NCBI GenBank assembly: GCA_944472135.2
Contig: OX235262.1
Coordinates: 59,492,440-59,556,439, forward strand
Length of the DNA stretch: 64,000 nt
Reading direction: 5' to 3'
Source of the DNA: Trichobilharzia regenti
Taxonomy: Eukaryota > Platyhelminthes > Trematoda > Strigeidida > Schistosomatidae
The notes beneath the pieces are model-generated. The model ran no database searches and was not told the DNA's origin. It saw only the letters and a program-made list of their open reading frames with translations. The translations under genes were made by a program, and so were the position numbers. Of this stretch, positions 13,701 through 21,309 are shown in pieces. Within the stretch, counting starts at the first letter, position 1. Every line of letters starts with the position of its first letter.

Positions 13701-16700
13701 GTTACTGCCTCATTTTCGATCTGCTGTACCCTACTGGTCACGACTTCTCACTATAACCTCAGGTAACTACCAACCTGAATAAGGCAAGTCTCTATTGAGC
13801 ATCTCATTGATATTCAAGGGTTGGTTTGTAGGGATTTGATTGGTTACATTAGTCTTCAGTGGTTCTGTAACCGACTTCAGTTTATGACCAACCTTGAAAT
13901 CGATGATATCCCTCCAAACTAGTACTTTAAAAATATATTATTATTTTATTCATTTGCGTTCCCAGTGGAGTATAAGGCTTCAAGCTAAAGCTTTGAATCT
14001 TTTGGTAGCAATGGTTTTATTTTTTACTCGGTGGGATTGCTAGTCTCAAACCCAACCTTCCCTCTTAGCCGAGCTTATTATCAAATGCGCGAGGTTTAGG
14101 AAACTGAAAGCAGTCGTTATGAAAGATAGTGAATCAAGCATATTTAGAAACTTTATGTGAACACAACATGAATGCGAAGAGAAAAAACATAAATAACCAA
14201 TTCAATCACATAATGCAAATACTTCATGCTGGGAAGTCATTACTTTTAAAATTTCTTATCTTGTACCATCTGTTCTCTGGTATTAATAGTAAAAAGCATT
14301 TTATGGTTATTTAGGGGAAAGCAATAAATACCCTTTGGTGGTAATGCAGTTAGGATCACTTCTACAAATAAACTGATGATGAATGCATATGTGTGAAAGT
14401 GTGAAACCGGCTATTTTAATCAGTCTCAGACAGGTTACTGTCTATTTGTGTGTTCTTTTGAATTGTAAAGAGTTACAGCTGACTAGGAGTCTAACGGCTA
14501 ATGCATCTGAGTGCTTTATCAGCCAAGATCCATCTATTTTACGTCACTTCACAATCCAAATAATTTTCGCCTTACTACCTATTAGGTGAAATTTCAAAAT
14601 ATTAACTTTATGGTATCGTAAATGTAATGCAAATCTAACCTCTCTCTACCTCAATTTCAACGACTTCGACTGACAGCGTTGATCGAGAAGTAATTTGCAT
14701 ACTACTTCAACACTTCTGGATGCAGTGCTTAAGTATTTATCAACCTCATTCAACAGATGGCTGTATGACAATGTCACGTGTCAAATGATCGATAACAGAA
14801 AACTCAAAGAGGCGTTCGAAGTGCATGTAGTGTAACAACAGAAGACAAGGGCCAGGCAACAGATCGTTTTATTATGAAAATCAACACGTATTTATACATA
14901 CTTCACATACATTATTATAGCTTATGCAGGTAGACAAGCGCAGTCATCTGATTGGTTGTTTCGGGATTCCTCAACAAATAGAGTTCTCTATCTGCGAATC
15001 ATATTTTGCCACGTTAACTTTGCTATGATTGGTTGTTGAATCAGCCTTGCTGATATTTTCTCACGGCCTGCTCTCACCACACTCGTCCCCCCGTCAAATA
15101 CGTGCGACTGAAGTCGGCTTGATCTACTTGGTGTAGGCGTCATCGTTGGCTTGTCTCGCTGTATCCATTTCTGGAGCTCGCTGACGTTCACGCGCCTCTC
15201 ATTGTTCGTCATTGCGATTGTGTCCGCGTAATCCCATCTCGAAGTGACCATATGTGGTCCTTCCCACTTTGGAAACTGTTTGCCTGACCCTGTCGAACAT
15301 TCGTCAGTATTTCGTCTCACACTTTCATATGCTGCTTTCACCCGACCTCCCAGCAGCGTCCCAAGTAGCAGCTCCATCGCTGACAGATCTTGAACGCCAC
15401 TCAACTGCGCAGAAGCCTTGAAGTCCTGCCCGAAGATCCATATGTCTCCATCAAAAACAGCAGGGCATAGGCTTTCCATTTGTTGGTAGGCAGCGACACC
15501 AAATGTAACAACAGAAGACAAGGGCCAGGCAACAGATCGTTTTATTATGAAAATCAACACGTATTTATACATACTTCACATACATTATTATAGCTTATGC
15601 AGGTAGACAAGCGCAGTCATCTGATTGGTTGTTTATCAGAAGTTAGGCAGACAAACGCAGGCTTCTGATTGGTTGTTTCGGGATTCCTCGACAAATAGAG
15701 TTCTCTATCTGCGAATCATATTTTGCCACGTTAACTTTGCTGTGATTGGTTGTTGAATCAGCCTTGCTCATATTTTCTCACGGCCTGTTCTCACCACAGT
15801 AGGAGTAAAACAGGGCTGAGTATTATCACCGATGATATCTTCATTTGTGGTGGACTGAGTGTTACGTCAGACTGTGTATTGGGAGTGAGAACACACGAAT
15901 ACGTTAAACCAATAAGAAGACTCTAGTTGTATAAAACTTGGGCACTGTGGCAGAGTATAACTCCATTGTGGATAAAATTTTATTTTGATAAAATCACACA
16001 GTGTTGTTATACAGTCATATTTTCTGAGAACCACATTTCGGGCACAATTTACTGCCACTCCTAATCATATCAAGTCACTACTCACACAACTTTCATGATT
16101 AATTTATATACATGAGTGAAAACTAATGAGTAGCCACTTAATTAACATCATTATAAGATAAAGTACATTCGGAAACACTATAATAAATGTTACGAATCAA
16201 ATACACTCAGATGGAAAATAAGATGTTTTATAGTAAAATAAATAAACTACTTGATAGAATGTTATTATGTAAATTGAATACATTTAAACATTATTTATTA
16301 TCCTTCTCTAATTTGACTCGTGGTAATAATATCTTCTATATCTCTGGTATTTGCATTGAGTAACTTTTATCGCATGTGTTTGGTGTAGACTCGATGAACC
16401 AGGCAGGATTCAGAAATCAATCTCTCTCTCTCTCGATTTACCTACCTATATCACTCAGTCCCACCTACCATATTATGTGGTTGTGTGTTAATGCATGTGG
16501 TGTGATTGCTGAGTTTATTCGAAATAACCTATCTCCGCAGGTGGGATAAATTATTCTAACCTTAGCTAAATTCTTATGTTCTGATAATCTGACTACCCCT
16601 ATCTACTAGTTTGACTGACAGTAATTGCAAGGTATTTTGTAAATTATATTATTTTGTTCAGTTGTGTCCACCGACAGTGTCCTTTAGCCTACATAGCTTG

Positions 16701-18467
16701 TCCTACCTGAGTGAGTTTGTGGATTTGACTGCCAGTCTAATTCCTGCTTTATTGAGAATCCTACATGGAGAGGATCTCAGATGTCCCCTTCTCATATAGT
16801 AAAACTGCAGATGTCCAATATTCTCTCTTATTTATGTTATCATTATTAGTTTCACCATTATTTTTATTTTGCATTTGACCTTTTCTGATCTTCCTAATGA
16901 ATTTTGTAAGATAATTATTTAACACCAACGCCTCTTCTATCTGTTTCATTTCATCATTTAGTTTTTTTGTTGTGCTAATTAGCGCTATGGCTCGGTTTGT
17001 TAGACACCACTTAACTAAGCCTGCCTTTAGAGATCATGATGGATGAGATGAATTAAAGTCTAAATATATATTAGAATACGTTAGCTTTTTATAAACGCTA
17101 GTGTGCAGTCTACCTTCCTCTGTTCGTTTTATTTTACAATGTAACATCGTGGCTAATTCTCCTTATTTATTTTCCGATGTGAATGTGAATTTTATTCCCA
17201 TCTGATTGTATTTGATTGATAATACTAATATCATTTCCGAATGTACTTAATTTTATACTGATTTTATTCAAATGTTTAATCATCAGTTTTCACTCATGTA
17301 TATAAATGAAGCAAGAAAGTTGTTTGAGTACCTTGATATGATTATGGTCGACAATAAATTGTGCTCGAAATGTGGTCATCTGTTAATATTACTATTACAA
17401 CAAAATTTTATCCATAATGGGGTTATACTCTACCATAGTGCCCAAGTTTTAACCTCATATGAATAATAATGAATACCTTAAAATAAGACTCGTGTAGAAT
17501 AAAAAAGTGAAATTAACTTTTCGATTCATTTCGAGTTCATACTCATATGATATTGGATACAAATCACTAAAGGAATTAATCTTCATCGTGTAATCACGTA
17601 ACTAAAAAAAATCAAAGAATGAAACCCTAAGGGTTAGCTTCAATATTGGTGATATACATCAGTTGTTTAAAGTATGGTTTCTAGCCATGGAGTCTAGGAT
17701 TCACATTTCGTCCTATGTATGAATCTTCTCCGGATTTACGTTCATTAATCACTGATTGAAAGTGTTATCCCTGAGACGCAAACCTTTTACCTTTTGTTTT
17801 AAACTGTAAAGCATTATCCACTGGACCATTAAAGCTACCTCTTGTGCGACAGATATTTTAAGTCAATTTTGATTTTCCTATTGGTCGATTGAACCGAAAT
17901 TTTCGGCCTCTTCTGACATGACACCTCCTAGCACAGATACTTTGGTGATGTCTAAAGATTAACCAGTAGTGCAGTGGATGATGCTTTGGTGTTTTATACA
18001 AAGTGTTGAATTTGTTTCTCAGCAGGAACACCACCTCTTACTGGGGATTTCAGGTACATCAGTTGACGAATCACAAATAGGACGAAATTCGCATTCACAA
18101 TTCCACTGCTAGTTACGATCCACCAAAATATTACTTCGTAGTAATCTTCAGACATCGTCGTAGAATCGGTGTGAGGAGTTCGAACATTTCGGTCCGACTA
18201 ATCAGCGGGAAAATTAAAATTGATTTAAAACAAATGCGTAATGTAACATCATAACAAATATATATATGTCGATTAGTGAAAAGAACTCACCGTTTGTTCT
18301 GGAGTACCGGCATACAGTGTTATATAATAGCCTTGTCCAGGTTGTCCGGAAAGATTATAAATCAAATATGATTTTTTGACGTCTTCATTTAACGCATTCG
18401 TAGAAGAATACGTTACAACAATGTAGTAAACTCGAAAAATTACTATTAGCTGCAAAACAATCTTCAT
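1..18467 (-). CDS. Beta-secretase (BACE)-like aspartic protease gene, 3' part outside window
   Basis: Gene-level entry for four joined exons: 18467-18291, 12191-11996, 10533-10214 and 162-1 (open). Exon phases fit exactly (0, 1, 0) and introns use GT/AG. The product is a pepsin-fold (A1) protease. It has an N-terminal signal peptide, then GQGYYITLYAGTPEQT joined across intron 1 to VNLLVDTGSSN, which holds the first catalytic Asp. Exon 3 gives WYGIIGLGF and FGLLLCG, and exon 4 gives GKLLIGQMNLS. These line up in order with BACE1/2 landmarks (GYY..., DTGSSN, GILGLAY, LQLCG, GG.DHSLYTG). The second catalytic Asp (DSGTT), C-terminal disulfides and any transmembrane anchor lie beyond the left edge. 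Expected role by family: membrane-anchored secretory-pathway protease; the substrate in this organism is unknown. The introns are 6.1, 1.5 and 10.1 kb and full of repeats. A secreted or lysosomal A1 protease is the main alternative; the BACE-like spacing around WYGIIGLGF favours BACE. Confidence 0.8.
163..1479. other. BACE-like intron 3, 3' part; no recognised feature
   Basis: AT-rich intron sequence. A more GC-rich stretch at about 780-1020 has no ORF or family I can name. No second aspartyl-protease exon is visible here on either strand. Confidence 0.4.
1480..1795 (-). mobile_element. PLE 3' terminal fragment, decayed
   Basis: Aligns by eye with the minus-oriented PLE 3' end at 56670-56850: aagtgggctt.../gtgagctttc, then attgttt and the C-terminal coding remnant around gaaagtttaccttttg. 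Many substitutions, no ORF. Confidence 0.5.
1807..1822. repeat. (TA)n microsatellite
   Basis: Short uninterrupted TA tract. Confidence 0.9.
1866..1970. mobile_element. SINE-A tail fragments, inverted
   Basis: Left half matches the minus-oriented SINE-A tail (aggattgatcacggac...cagttaacgaaccatt). The right half reads the same tail on the plus strand (aatcctgtaaccaatcaagt). No head, tRNA-like part or intact hammerhead. Confidence 0.45.
2150..2560 (+). mobile_element. PLE C-terminal endonuclease fragment
   Basis: Plus-frame translation gives SAILSHLVDTEHAIDVNKA, then, after a stop, IAEAVGIHIKKPNLCVQKK. These match residues 627-684 of the intact PLE at 23464-25455 (ICDHLLESGHL..., IAEALAIHEQKPKLCVQKR). 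Interrupted by stops; a pseudogenic 3' piece. Confidence 0.75.
2790..2990 (+). mobile_element. SINE-C, decayed
   Basis: tRNA-like block with a B-box-like tctaggattccat, a middle part ending in caaaactcaaaaactaaaa, and the family tail gcttgaagccttatgtt plus AT-rich end. Confidence 0.5.
3215..5960 (-). mobile_element. RTE-clade LINE, 5'-truncated, pseudogenic
   Basis: Minus-strand copy. The 3' end is at the left (attattattcc, then gagtggaacataaggcttc). Reading right to left it holds an endonuclease remnant (minus ORF 5543-5752 with QIDFISLSRNWR), the linker, the RT region and the C-terminal domain. Multiple stops and shifts. Plus-strand ORFs here are antisense shadows. Confidence 0.75.
6280..6480. 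repeat. Unnamed dispersed repeat, copy 1
   Basis: Shares with 21695-21850 the series acgacagc...gcc...ccagtcgacttaaacaatgaa...ccactgttgaatgatgaa. No coding content recognised. An (AAT)n run sits near 6460. Confidence 0.45.
6830..7100 (+). mobile_element. PLE extreme C-terminus
   Basis: Encodes a 63-residue tail with GHQFDWNNVDILNRGNTKSA and FLETWSSKEFTINKHVNI. This matches the C-terminus of the PLE copy at 57530-57718 ([19 protein letters not shown]). It is the part after the GIY-YIG core. Confidence 0.7.
7316..7510 (+). other. Short ORF, unrecognised
   Basis: 64-codon plus ORF in AT-rich DNA with no motif I recognise and no splice context. Probably chance or decayed repeat. Confidence 0.15.
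7540..7735 (-). mobile_element. SINE-B (tRNA-derived)
   Basis: Minus strand: tRNA-like head with B box gggttcgatcccctgcc, middle part with gatatc...ggtcggcctgcaaaatttg, and 3' end tggaatcaagctgtaatc plus A-rich tail (seen as ttatttatttttatc on plus). Same family as 9873-10073. Confidence 0.7.
7920..8250 (+). mobile_element. RTE C-terminal fragment, decayed
   Basis: Shows the family series aacaaatatgtatgtgga...gatagactgg...tttgaggagaccttcaagtg, which is the IGHTLR..S C-terminal coding block of the RTE copies at 34736 and 46140. No intact frame. Confidence 0.5.
8555..8685 (-). mobile_element. tRNA-derived SINE fragment
   Basis: Minus-strand B box agttcaaatcctagcc and an A-box-like ggagccttgacttattgg. 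Family not assigned. Confidence 0.35.
8811..9170 (+). mobile_element. Degenerate LTR (same family as 14831-15798)
   Basis: Plus-sense LTR features: gctagccaaaattg near the 5' end, ctaaccaatcatagaagac, AATAAA-like signals, cgatctattgcctggcct near the 3' end. Ends mutated; no clear target duplication. Confidence 0.6.
9170..9615. other. Intron, no recognised feature
   Basis: AT-rich, with the short acacacaca near 9272. Nothing coding seen. Confidence 0.4.
9620..10213 (+). mobile_element. SINE-A with SINE-B inserted in it
   Basis: Head (gttctagtgagaagtcatga), tRNA-like region (atggtctacgagc; B box gggttctgattc) and hammerhead start occupy 9620-9872. The remaining hammerhead and tail (taggacaaaacagccgtcc, ttgatatcaatcc) resume at 10074. 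A SINE-B copy fills the gap. Confidence 0.7.
9873..10073 (+). mobile_element. SINE-B insertion with target duplication
   Basis: Begins gtgcgtcagtgggacagtgg, has B box ggggttcgagcccg, ends ggaatcgagctgtaatc plus an A-rich tail. It is flanked by ATGGTT at 9867-9872 and 10074-10079, a six-base target-site duplication. Confidence 0.75.
10214..10533 (-). CDS. BACE-like gene exon 3
   Basis: 320 bp. It opens with two bases that complete the codon split after exon 2, giving K at the junction, and ends phase 0 before gtaaat. It encodes 106 whole codons with STWYGIIGLGFTSL (the A1 GILGLA motif), YLDKLNQFWKI (the 'SLVKQ..VPNLFS' helix) and FGLLLCGTTL (the 'FSLQLCG' strand). The open frame through the acceptor region would otherwise read as a standalone small ORF. 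Confidence 0.82.
10738..10771. repeat. (TA)n microsatellite
   Basis: About 34 bases of TA immediately before a SINE-A copy. Confidence 0.95.
10772..10970 (+). mobile_element. SINE-A with decayed hammerhead
   Basis: tRNA-like part with ggaaggtcctggtcccaact, then a hammerhead-like segment at 10849-10891 (stem II strand aggac, then gaaacagctgtcc), then the family tail gtgatatcaatcc. Core CTGAAGA has changed to acgatga. Confidence 0.65.
11035..11300 (+). repeat. Dispersed repeat R1 with hydrophobic ORF
   Basis: About 80 percent identical by eye to the inverted copy at 39555-39785. Holds a 78-codon ORF with APFARIFRV and [19 protein letters not shown]. The other copy reads VPFAQYFSV...[16 protein letters not shown]. 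Function and family unknown. Confidence 0.55.
11300..11995. other. BACE-like intron 2, no recognised feature
   Basis: AT-rich. The minus ORF at 11867-12067 is exon 2 in the wrong frame plus intron, so it is left out. Confidence 0.4.
11996..12191 (-). CDS. BACE-like gene exon 2 (catalytic DTGS)
   Basis: 196 bp, phase 0 in and phase 1 out, acceptor ...atgtag and donor gtaagt. It begins VNLLVDTGSSNIAIAG, the first catalytic aspartate motif. It continues through a segment with WFKPNQSSTL, matching the SSTY block of A1 proteases, and ends near FADHQ. Confidence 0.85.
12780..12935 (+). mobile_element. RTE 3' end
   Basis: Ends with the diagnostic ctggagccgggtgaaaactt...gcagagaacc...gaagccctatattcctctag, gaattaaaggaaataataat. 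Only the last coding block and tail are present. Confidence 0.75.
13020..13290 (-). mobile_element. SINE-A head fragment
   Basis: Minus-oriented head matching 36651-36800 (ttaattcttatttctgccaa, gttacgacttcttactagaa). No hammerhead. Confidence 0.5.
13300..13420 (+). mobile_element. tRNA-like SINE fragment
   Basis: Plus-strand A-box-like gtggaatggtcgacggact and cagtgttcgactatgaattc as a B-box remnant; decayed hammerhead-like ctgaagagttcaaaac after it. Confidence 0.4.
13438..13780 (-). mobile_element. SINE-A, near full length
   Basis: Minus strand, 5' to 3': head (13780-13627), tRNA-like block with B box aggttcgaaccatgg (around 13560), hammerhead (13542-13497) and tail ending gatgaaaaccctgta. 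It is the best-preserved representative of the family in this window. Confidence 0.75.
13497..13542 (-). ncRNA. Hammerhead ribozyme, SINE-A type
   Basis: Core CTGAAGA (13536-13530), stem II GTCC/GGAC with seven-base loop, GAAA (13514-13511), palindromic stem III CAGCTG, then TC and stem I strand CAGTAC. All core residues fit the hammerhead consensus C-U-G-A-N-G-A...G-A-A-A...U-H. The 5' stem I strand (gttctt) pairs only in part in this copy. Confidence 0.65.
13925..14100 (-). mobile_element. SINE-C 3' half
   Basis: Minus tail with family landmarks: gttcccagtggagtataagg, cttcaagctaaagctttgaa, attgctagtctcaaacccaa, gcgaggtttagg. Confidence 0.6.
14100..14640. other. No recognised feature
   Basis: AT-rich intron of the BACE-like gene. 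Two plus ORFs of 61 and 68 codons show no motif. Confidence 0.35.
14831..15798 (-). mobile_element. Internally deleted LTR retrotransposon
   Basis: Two LTRs in the same direction: 5' LTR 15504-15798 and 3' LTR 14831-15081 (minus sense). Each starts TGTGGTGAGA and ends TTGTTACA. Flanked by four-base duplication GTAG (14827-14830 and 15799-15802). The internal part is only 422 bp. A polypurine tract gacggggggacgag abuts the 3' LTR, and tggtgtcgctgcc just after the 5' LTR may be the primer-binding site. Gypsy-like by content; the element cannot be autonomous. Confidence 0.85.
15082..15503 (-). pseudogene. LTR element internal ORF: gag-like start fused to integrase C-terminus
   Basis: The open frame spans the whole internal region. 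It begins FGVAAYQQMESLCPAVFDG (an N-terminal gag-type start) and passes to LLLGGRV-like text, KFPKWEGPHMV, then VNVSELQKWIQRD, which resembles the end of a retroelement integrase. Protease, RT and RNase H are absent, so most of gag and pol has been deleted between these ends. The recorded 194-codon ORF also runs into both LTRs. Which gypsy family is the parent cannot be said. Confidence 0.6.
15915..17180 (-). mobile_element. PLE 3' portion, decayed
   Basis: Minus-oriented. 3' UTR at 15915-16380 (ataaaacttgggcactgtgg, gagtataactccattgtg; compare 58903-58950), then C-terminal coding remnants and the RT-EN linker at 16390-17050 (ccactgacag/tttgactgccagtctaattc against 59500-59560). Stops throughout. 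Confidence 0.65.
17180..17465 (+). mobile_element. PLE 3' UTR, inverted relative to 15915-17180
   Basis: Plus-sense copy of the same UTR: ccatctgattgtatttgatt, caaatgtttaatcatcagtt, gtggtc, ttatactctaccatagtgcc. It ends where the minus copy begins in mirror image, so the two 3' ends point outward. Confidence 0.6.
17640..17850 (-). mobile_element. Sm-alpha-like SINE with decayed hammerhead
   Basis: Minus hammerhead-like block 17688-17735: ataggacgaaatgtgaatcc with stem I ctagactcc. The 5' core reads agaagat. The tRNA-like side contains ttttaccttttgttttaaac. Confidence 0.45.
17955..18145 (+). mobile_element. Sm-alpha-like SINE
   Basis: Starts with ccagtagtgcagtggatgat (A-box-like), then gttgaatttgtttctcagca (B-box-like), hammerhead 18054-18104 and end ttacgatccacc, the arrangement of Schistosoma Sm-alpha. 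Confidence 0.6.
18054..18104 (+). ncRNA. Hammerhead-like motif, Sm-alpha type
   Basis: gtacatcagTTGACGA, then a loop, ataggac, GAAA, ttcgcattc, acaattcc. The invariant first C of CUGANGA is T and stem II is mispaired, so it is probably inactive. Confidence 0.55.
18291..18467 (-). CDS. BACE-like gene exon 1 (signal peptide)
   Basis: Encodes 59 residues from an ATG at 18467-18465 with A at -3. Residues 1-25 are hydrophobic (MKIVLQLIVIFRVYYIVV...) and form a likely signal peptide. A short charged stretch follows, then QGYYITLYAGTPEQT, the strand before the active-site loop in A1 proteases. The donor gtgagt (minus strand, 18290-18285) follows a complete codon (phase 0). There is almost no propeptide between signal and mature fold, shorter than in human BACE. 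Confidence 0.8.
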
Positions 18468-18469
18468 TC

Positions 18470-19185
18470 TACTAGTGAAATAAAACTTTTATTATTCATG
18501 ATTTCTATAATCTCAACAAATGTGTCCAATAAATCGTTGAGAAATTATTCATGATAAGTGCATAAATGCACTTTGAGAAAGATAATAACCAATTATATTT
18601 ATCTGTCTTCTGTGTAATATTACACTGCTCAGAATTATTGACAAATATTATATAAAATCGGTTAATTATCATTTAGAACTAAAGCTAAAGATGGAATTTT
18701 TCTGTCCATGTATCAGATTATGAATCAGACTGATTGTGTGTGTGTGTGTATCTGCGGGGTCTGACAGCACTAGGACGCAGTAGCTCTAGCTGAAATATGT
18801 ATACAGAAGGATTTGAACCTCAGACCTACTAGAAAGAAGTTAAGTGCTATAGCTTTTGTGTCACTTACGCACACATATTGCTAGGCACAAATTTACATGT
18901 CGAATTCAGTAACTGCAGCCATTCAAGATGGATGACTGACATCATTATTGGGGAATAATTAGTGTGGTGTGGCTGCTTCGCGTGAATTCTGAGACATTTC
19001 GACTGTGTGCACCTATAATCCTATGAAGTATCACTATTTGTTCTGTATTAGACATTGATTGGTGGAAAAAGCCTTACTTCAAAGCATGAAAAACGATGCA
19101 AATTCCCTACTAGGTAGGTTTTTCTGATGGTGTGCATGGTAAAGGCGTGGTATTCTCAACTGTACGCATTTGTTCGAGCACAATA
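18470..19185. other. BACE-like promoter side and intergenic DNA
   Basis: No TATA box can be singled out in the AT-rich sequence upstream of 18467. A (GT)n run lies near 18735, and 18755-18880 holds a minus tRNA-like SINE remnant (B box gaggttcaaatcc). The rest is unassigned. Confidence 0.35.
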
Positions 19186-19189
19186 TATT

Positions 19190-19460
19190 GCTCACAGTCA
19201 TATCAATGTGTTCACACGACTTAATAATTTACTTTATTTAACCTCAGTTCCTGCTGTTTTCGATAGTTTTTTCCATATTTCCGAGAATAGTGTTGCATCG
19301 TTTCTGTCGCATGTATTCGGTGTTAATTTGGGGAACAAAGATTCGGTGAATAAACCCTCCCGCCACCTAACCATATTACTTTTTAATGATCTAATCCTAT
19401 TCAGATTAAAAGATTTGTAGGAGTTTTGAATAAATTTCAAATTTTGGACTTTTGTCACGA
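19190..19460 (-). mobile_element. PLE C-terminal fragment
   Basis: Minus ORF 19234-19458 includes RIRSLKSNMVRWREGLFTES and TPNTCDRND. It aligns with [20 protein letters not shown] of the PLE at 59039-59326. Confidence 0.7.
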
Positions 19461-19464
19461 ATCA

Positions 19465-19540
19465 GTATCAGTTTGAGAGGGTATTGAAAACTAGGGAGCA
19501 CCGGACAGCTTTTTCGTCCTAGTAAAGGCCTACTTATCAT
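19465..19540 (-). mobile_element. SINE-A hammerhead-side fragment
   Basis: gggagcaccggacagctttt then tcgtcctagtaaag: the minus stem I / stem III / GAAA side only. Confidence 0.45.
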
Positions 19541-19569
19541 TAAGCACCTATGATCCCTCGAGAGATTCT

Positions 19570-19915
19570 ACTGAAGAACCTACAGGTCACTGATGGCTAC
19601 TGGATGCATTTTCTGAAGCCTCATTGGGATATCGTCACTAATGGGGTCCATCATGTGGAGGTTAAGGGGATGCCTATTGACGGCATTTTTGCTGACAGCG
19701 CCAAATCATGATTGCACAAAGTTAGAATACACGGGTCAGTGAATTCCAGCTCAGGTGGCTCAGTGAGCTATTTCCCGTAAACGCAAAGCTAAGGTTCGAT
19801 CCCTGGTGGTATCGTGGGTGCACACTGCTGATAAGTCCGAAACTATCATGAAAAAGCACTCCAGTACCCGCTGGTTTTCAGTGATCTCCCTAACTGACGC
19901 TGATTTGCGAAGAAG
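19570..19915 (+). mobile_element. SINE-A variant
   Basis: Head (gtcactaatggggtcc, gaggttaaggggatg), tRNA-like block ggtggctcagtgagctattt with B box aaggttcgatccctgg, decayed hammerhead (cactgctgataagtccgaaa) and tail. The tRNA-like part differs from the other A copies. Confidence 0.5.
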
Positions 19916-20044
19916 ATCCTACAATGAAAACTTTCACCCTATCGCAACCTATTGTGTGATTACATATAAGTGAATGAATGCATTGCAGTGACCAAGCTTT
20001 TCTCCATATGATTTCACTAAGAAAATAAGAAGTAATGAAATTGT

Positions 20045-20830
20045 ATAAATGAATTGAGAAAGCTATGTGAGTGTCACTTCCCATTTGGATTCCGCTTAAG
20101 TAATAGCCTGCACCACGCGCAATGTCATTCAACGGTCTCCTCAATGTATGCCTGGTCCATCTCCTATATATCTGTTGAGCAGTCAGCGCTTGGTTGGTCT
20201 ATTCCCAGACAAAGTTTCTTGTTGCTTATTCTTTCTGCTCATTTGATCTTCAGTATGGAGCGAAGGCAGGTGTTATTGAAAGTCTGGAACCTGTTGGAAA
20301 TCCTTTCCGTGACACACAGTTCCCGTTTCTGACCTGTATAGAGGGACAGAGAGGACATGAGCGTTGAAAATCCAGATATCGTTGCTTATGCTGAGTGTAG
20401 AAGATTTTCAAACAGGTTTCAGATTGATGAAGGCGTGTCTTGTCTTTCCGATTCTAGATAGCTTTGAAATATTCATCCGTTCCGACTGCCTGTATTTGAG
20501 ACGAAGCTTCCTAGATAAGTGAAGGAGGTGACCTCTGTAAAATCTCTCCCGTAGATGGTGACTGGTGCTAGTTGTTGTTTTAGTCCGCTGGTTATCCTCA
20601 CCACCTCTGTCTTCTCTATGTTCACCTGGAGTCCTGTCTTCGCTGTCTGTTACTTCAGACAGTTTGTTTGTTTTCACTTGCAAGTCTTCGAGTTTCTGTG
20701 ACATTAAATATATATATCATCTGCAAAATCCAGATCTTCTGGACTCTTCTTGTCAGTGGTTCAGCGTATTCCTGACTCCCCCCACCCAATAATCTGACGC
20801 TATATCACTGCTGTAATATATATGCTCATC
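20045..20830 (-). mobile_element. RTE RT/C-terminal fragment
   Basis: The minus frame at 20408-20704 gives MSQKLEDLQVKTNKLSEV and VNLEKTEVV-type remnants of the region after the FADD box, matching '[17 protein letters not shown]' at 50416-50757. Confidence 0.7.
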
Positions 20831-20879
20831 TTCTTTTGAATTAACCTTTATTATTTGTCTTTATTTTTGATTGATCACT

Positions 20880-21300
20880 ATACTCAGATATTTCATTTTT
20901 TTCATGTCTGATGAAGGACTGTTGACAATGATGTATCATTCCATTAATGCTGTTTTCTTTCAATGAATTCATAGTAACGTGATGGAGTGACTAATTGACC
21001 TTCCACTGTTCACATGAAAGTTCTAGTTTGTCCTAAGTGATTCATGCAGACAGAGTTTTTATCCCATTTAGCCAGGAATATCCTTCCTTATTCCCATAGA
21101 ACTAAAAATTGTGTCTAGTTAATTAATTATTTTGTACCTGAGAAACATTTGGAGTGTATAACTGCCGTATGACACTTTCTAGCTAGTTCTGTATTTTTGA
21201 TGTAGGTTACCACTGTTGACTAGTACGAGATATTCTGTCACATTAATTTGCATTTAGAGGTTGAAGGTGTTGACGTTCATGGATAGTTCAAGATCACATT
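20880..21300. other. Intergenic, no recognised feature
   Basis: AT-rich, lies between RTE and SINE-D remnants. Confidence 0.3.
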
Positions 21301-21309
21301 CTAACAACT

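Larger units (their letters stand above)
14640..15895 (+). mobile_element. RTE RT fragment split by an LTR element
   Basis: 14640-14830 reads into the RT (cgttcgaagtgcatgtag) and resumes at 15803 with gagtaaaacagggctgagta, giving in-frame EVHVGVKQG..LSPMIS, the RTE '[10 protein letters not shown]' motif. The LTR element 14831-15798 sits exactly between. Confidence 0.75.
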
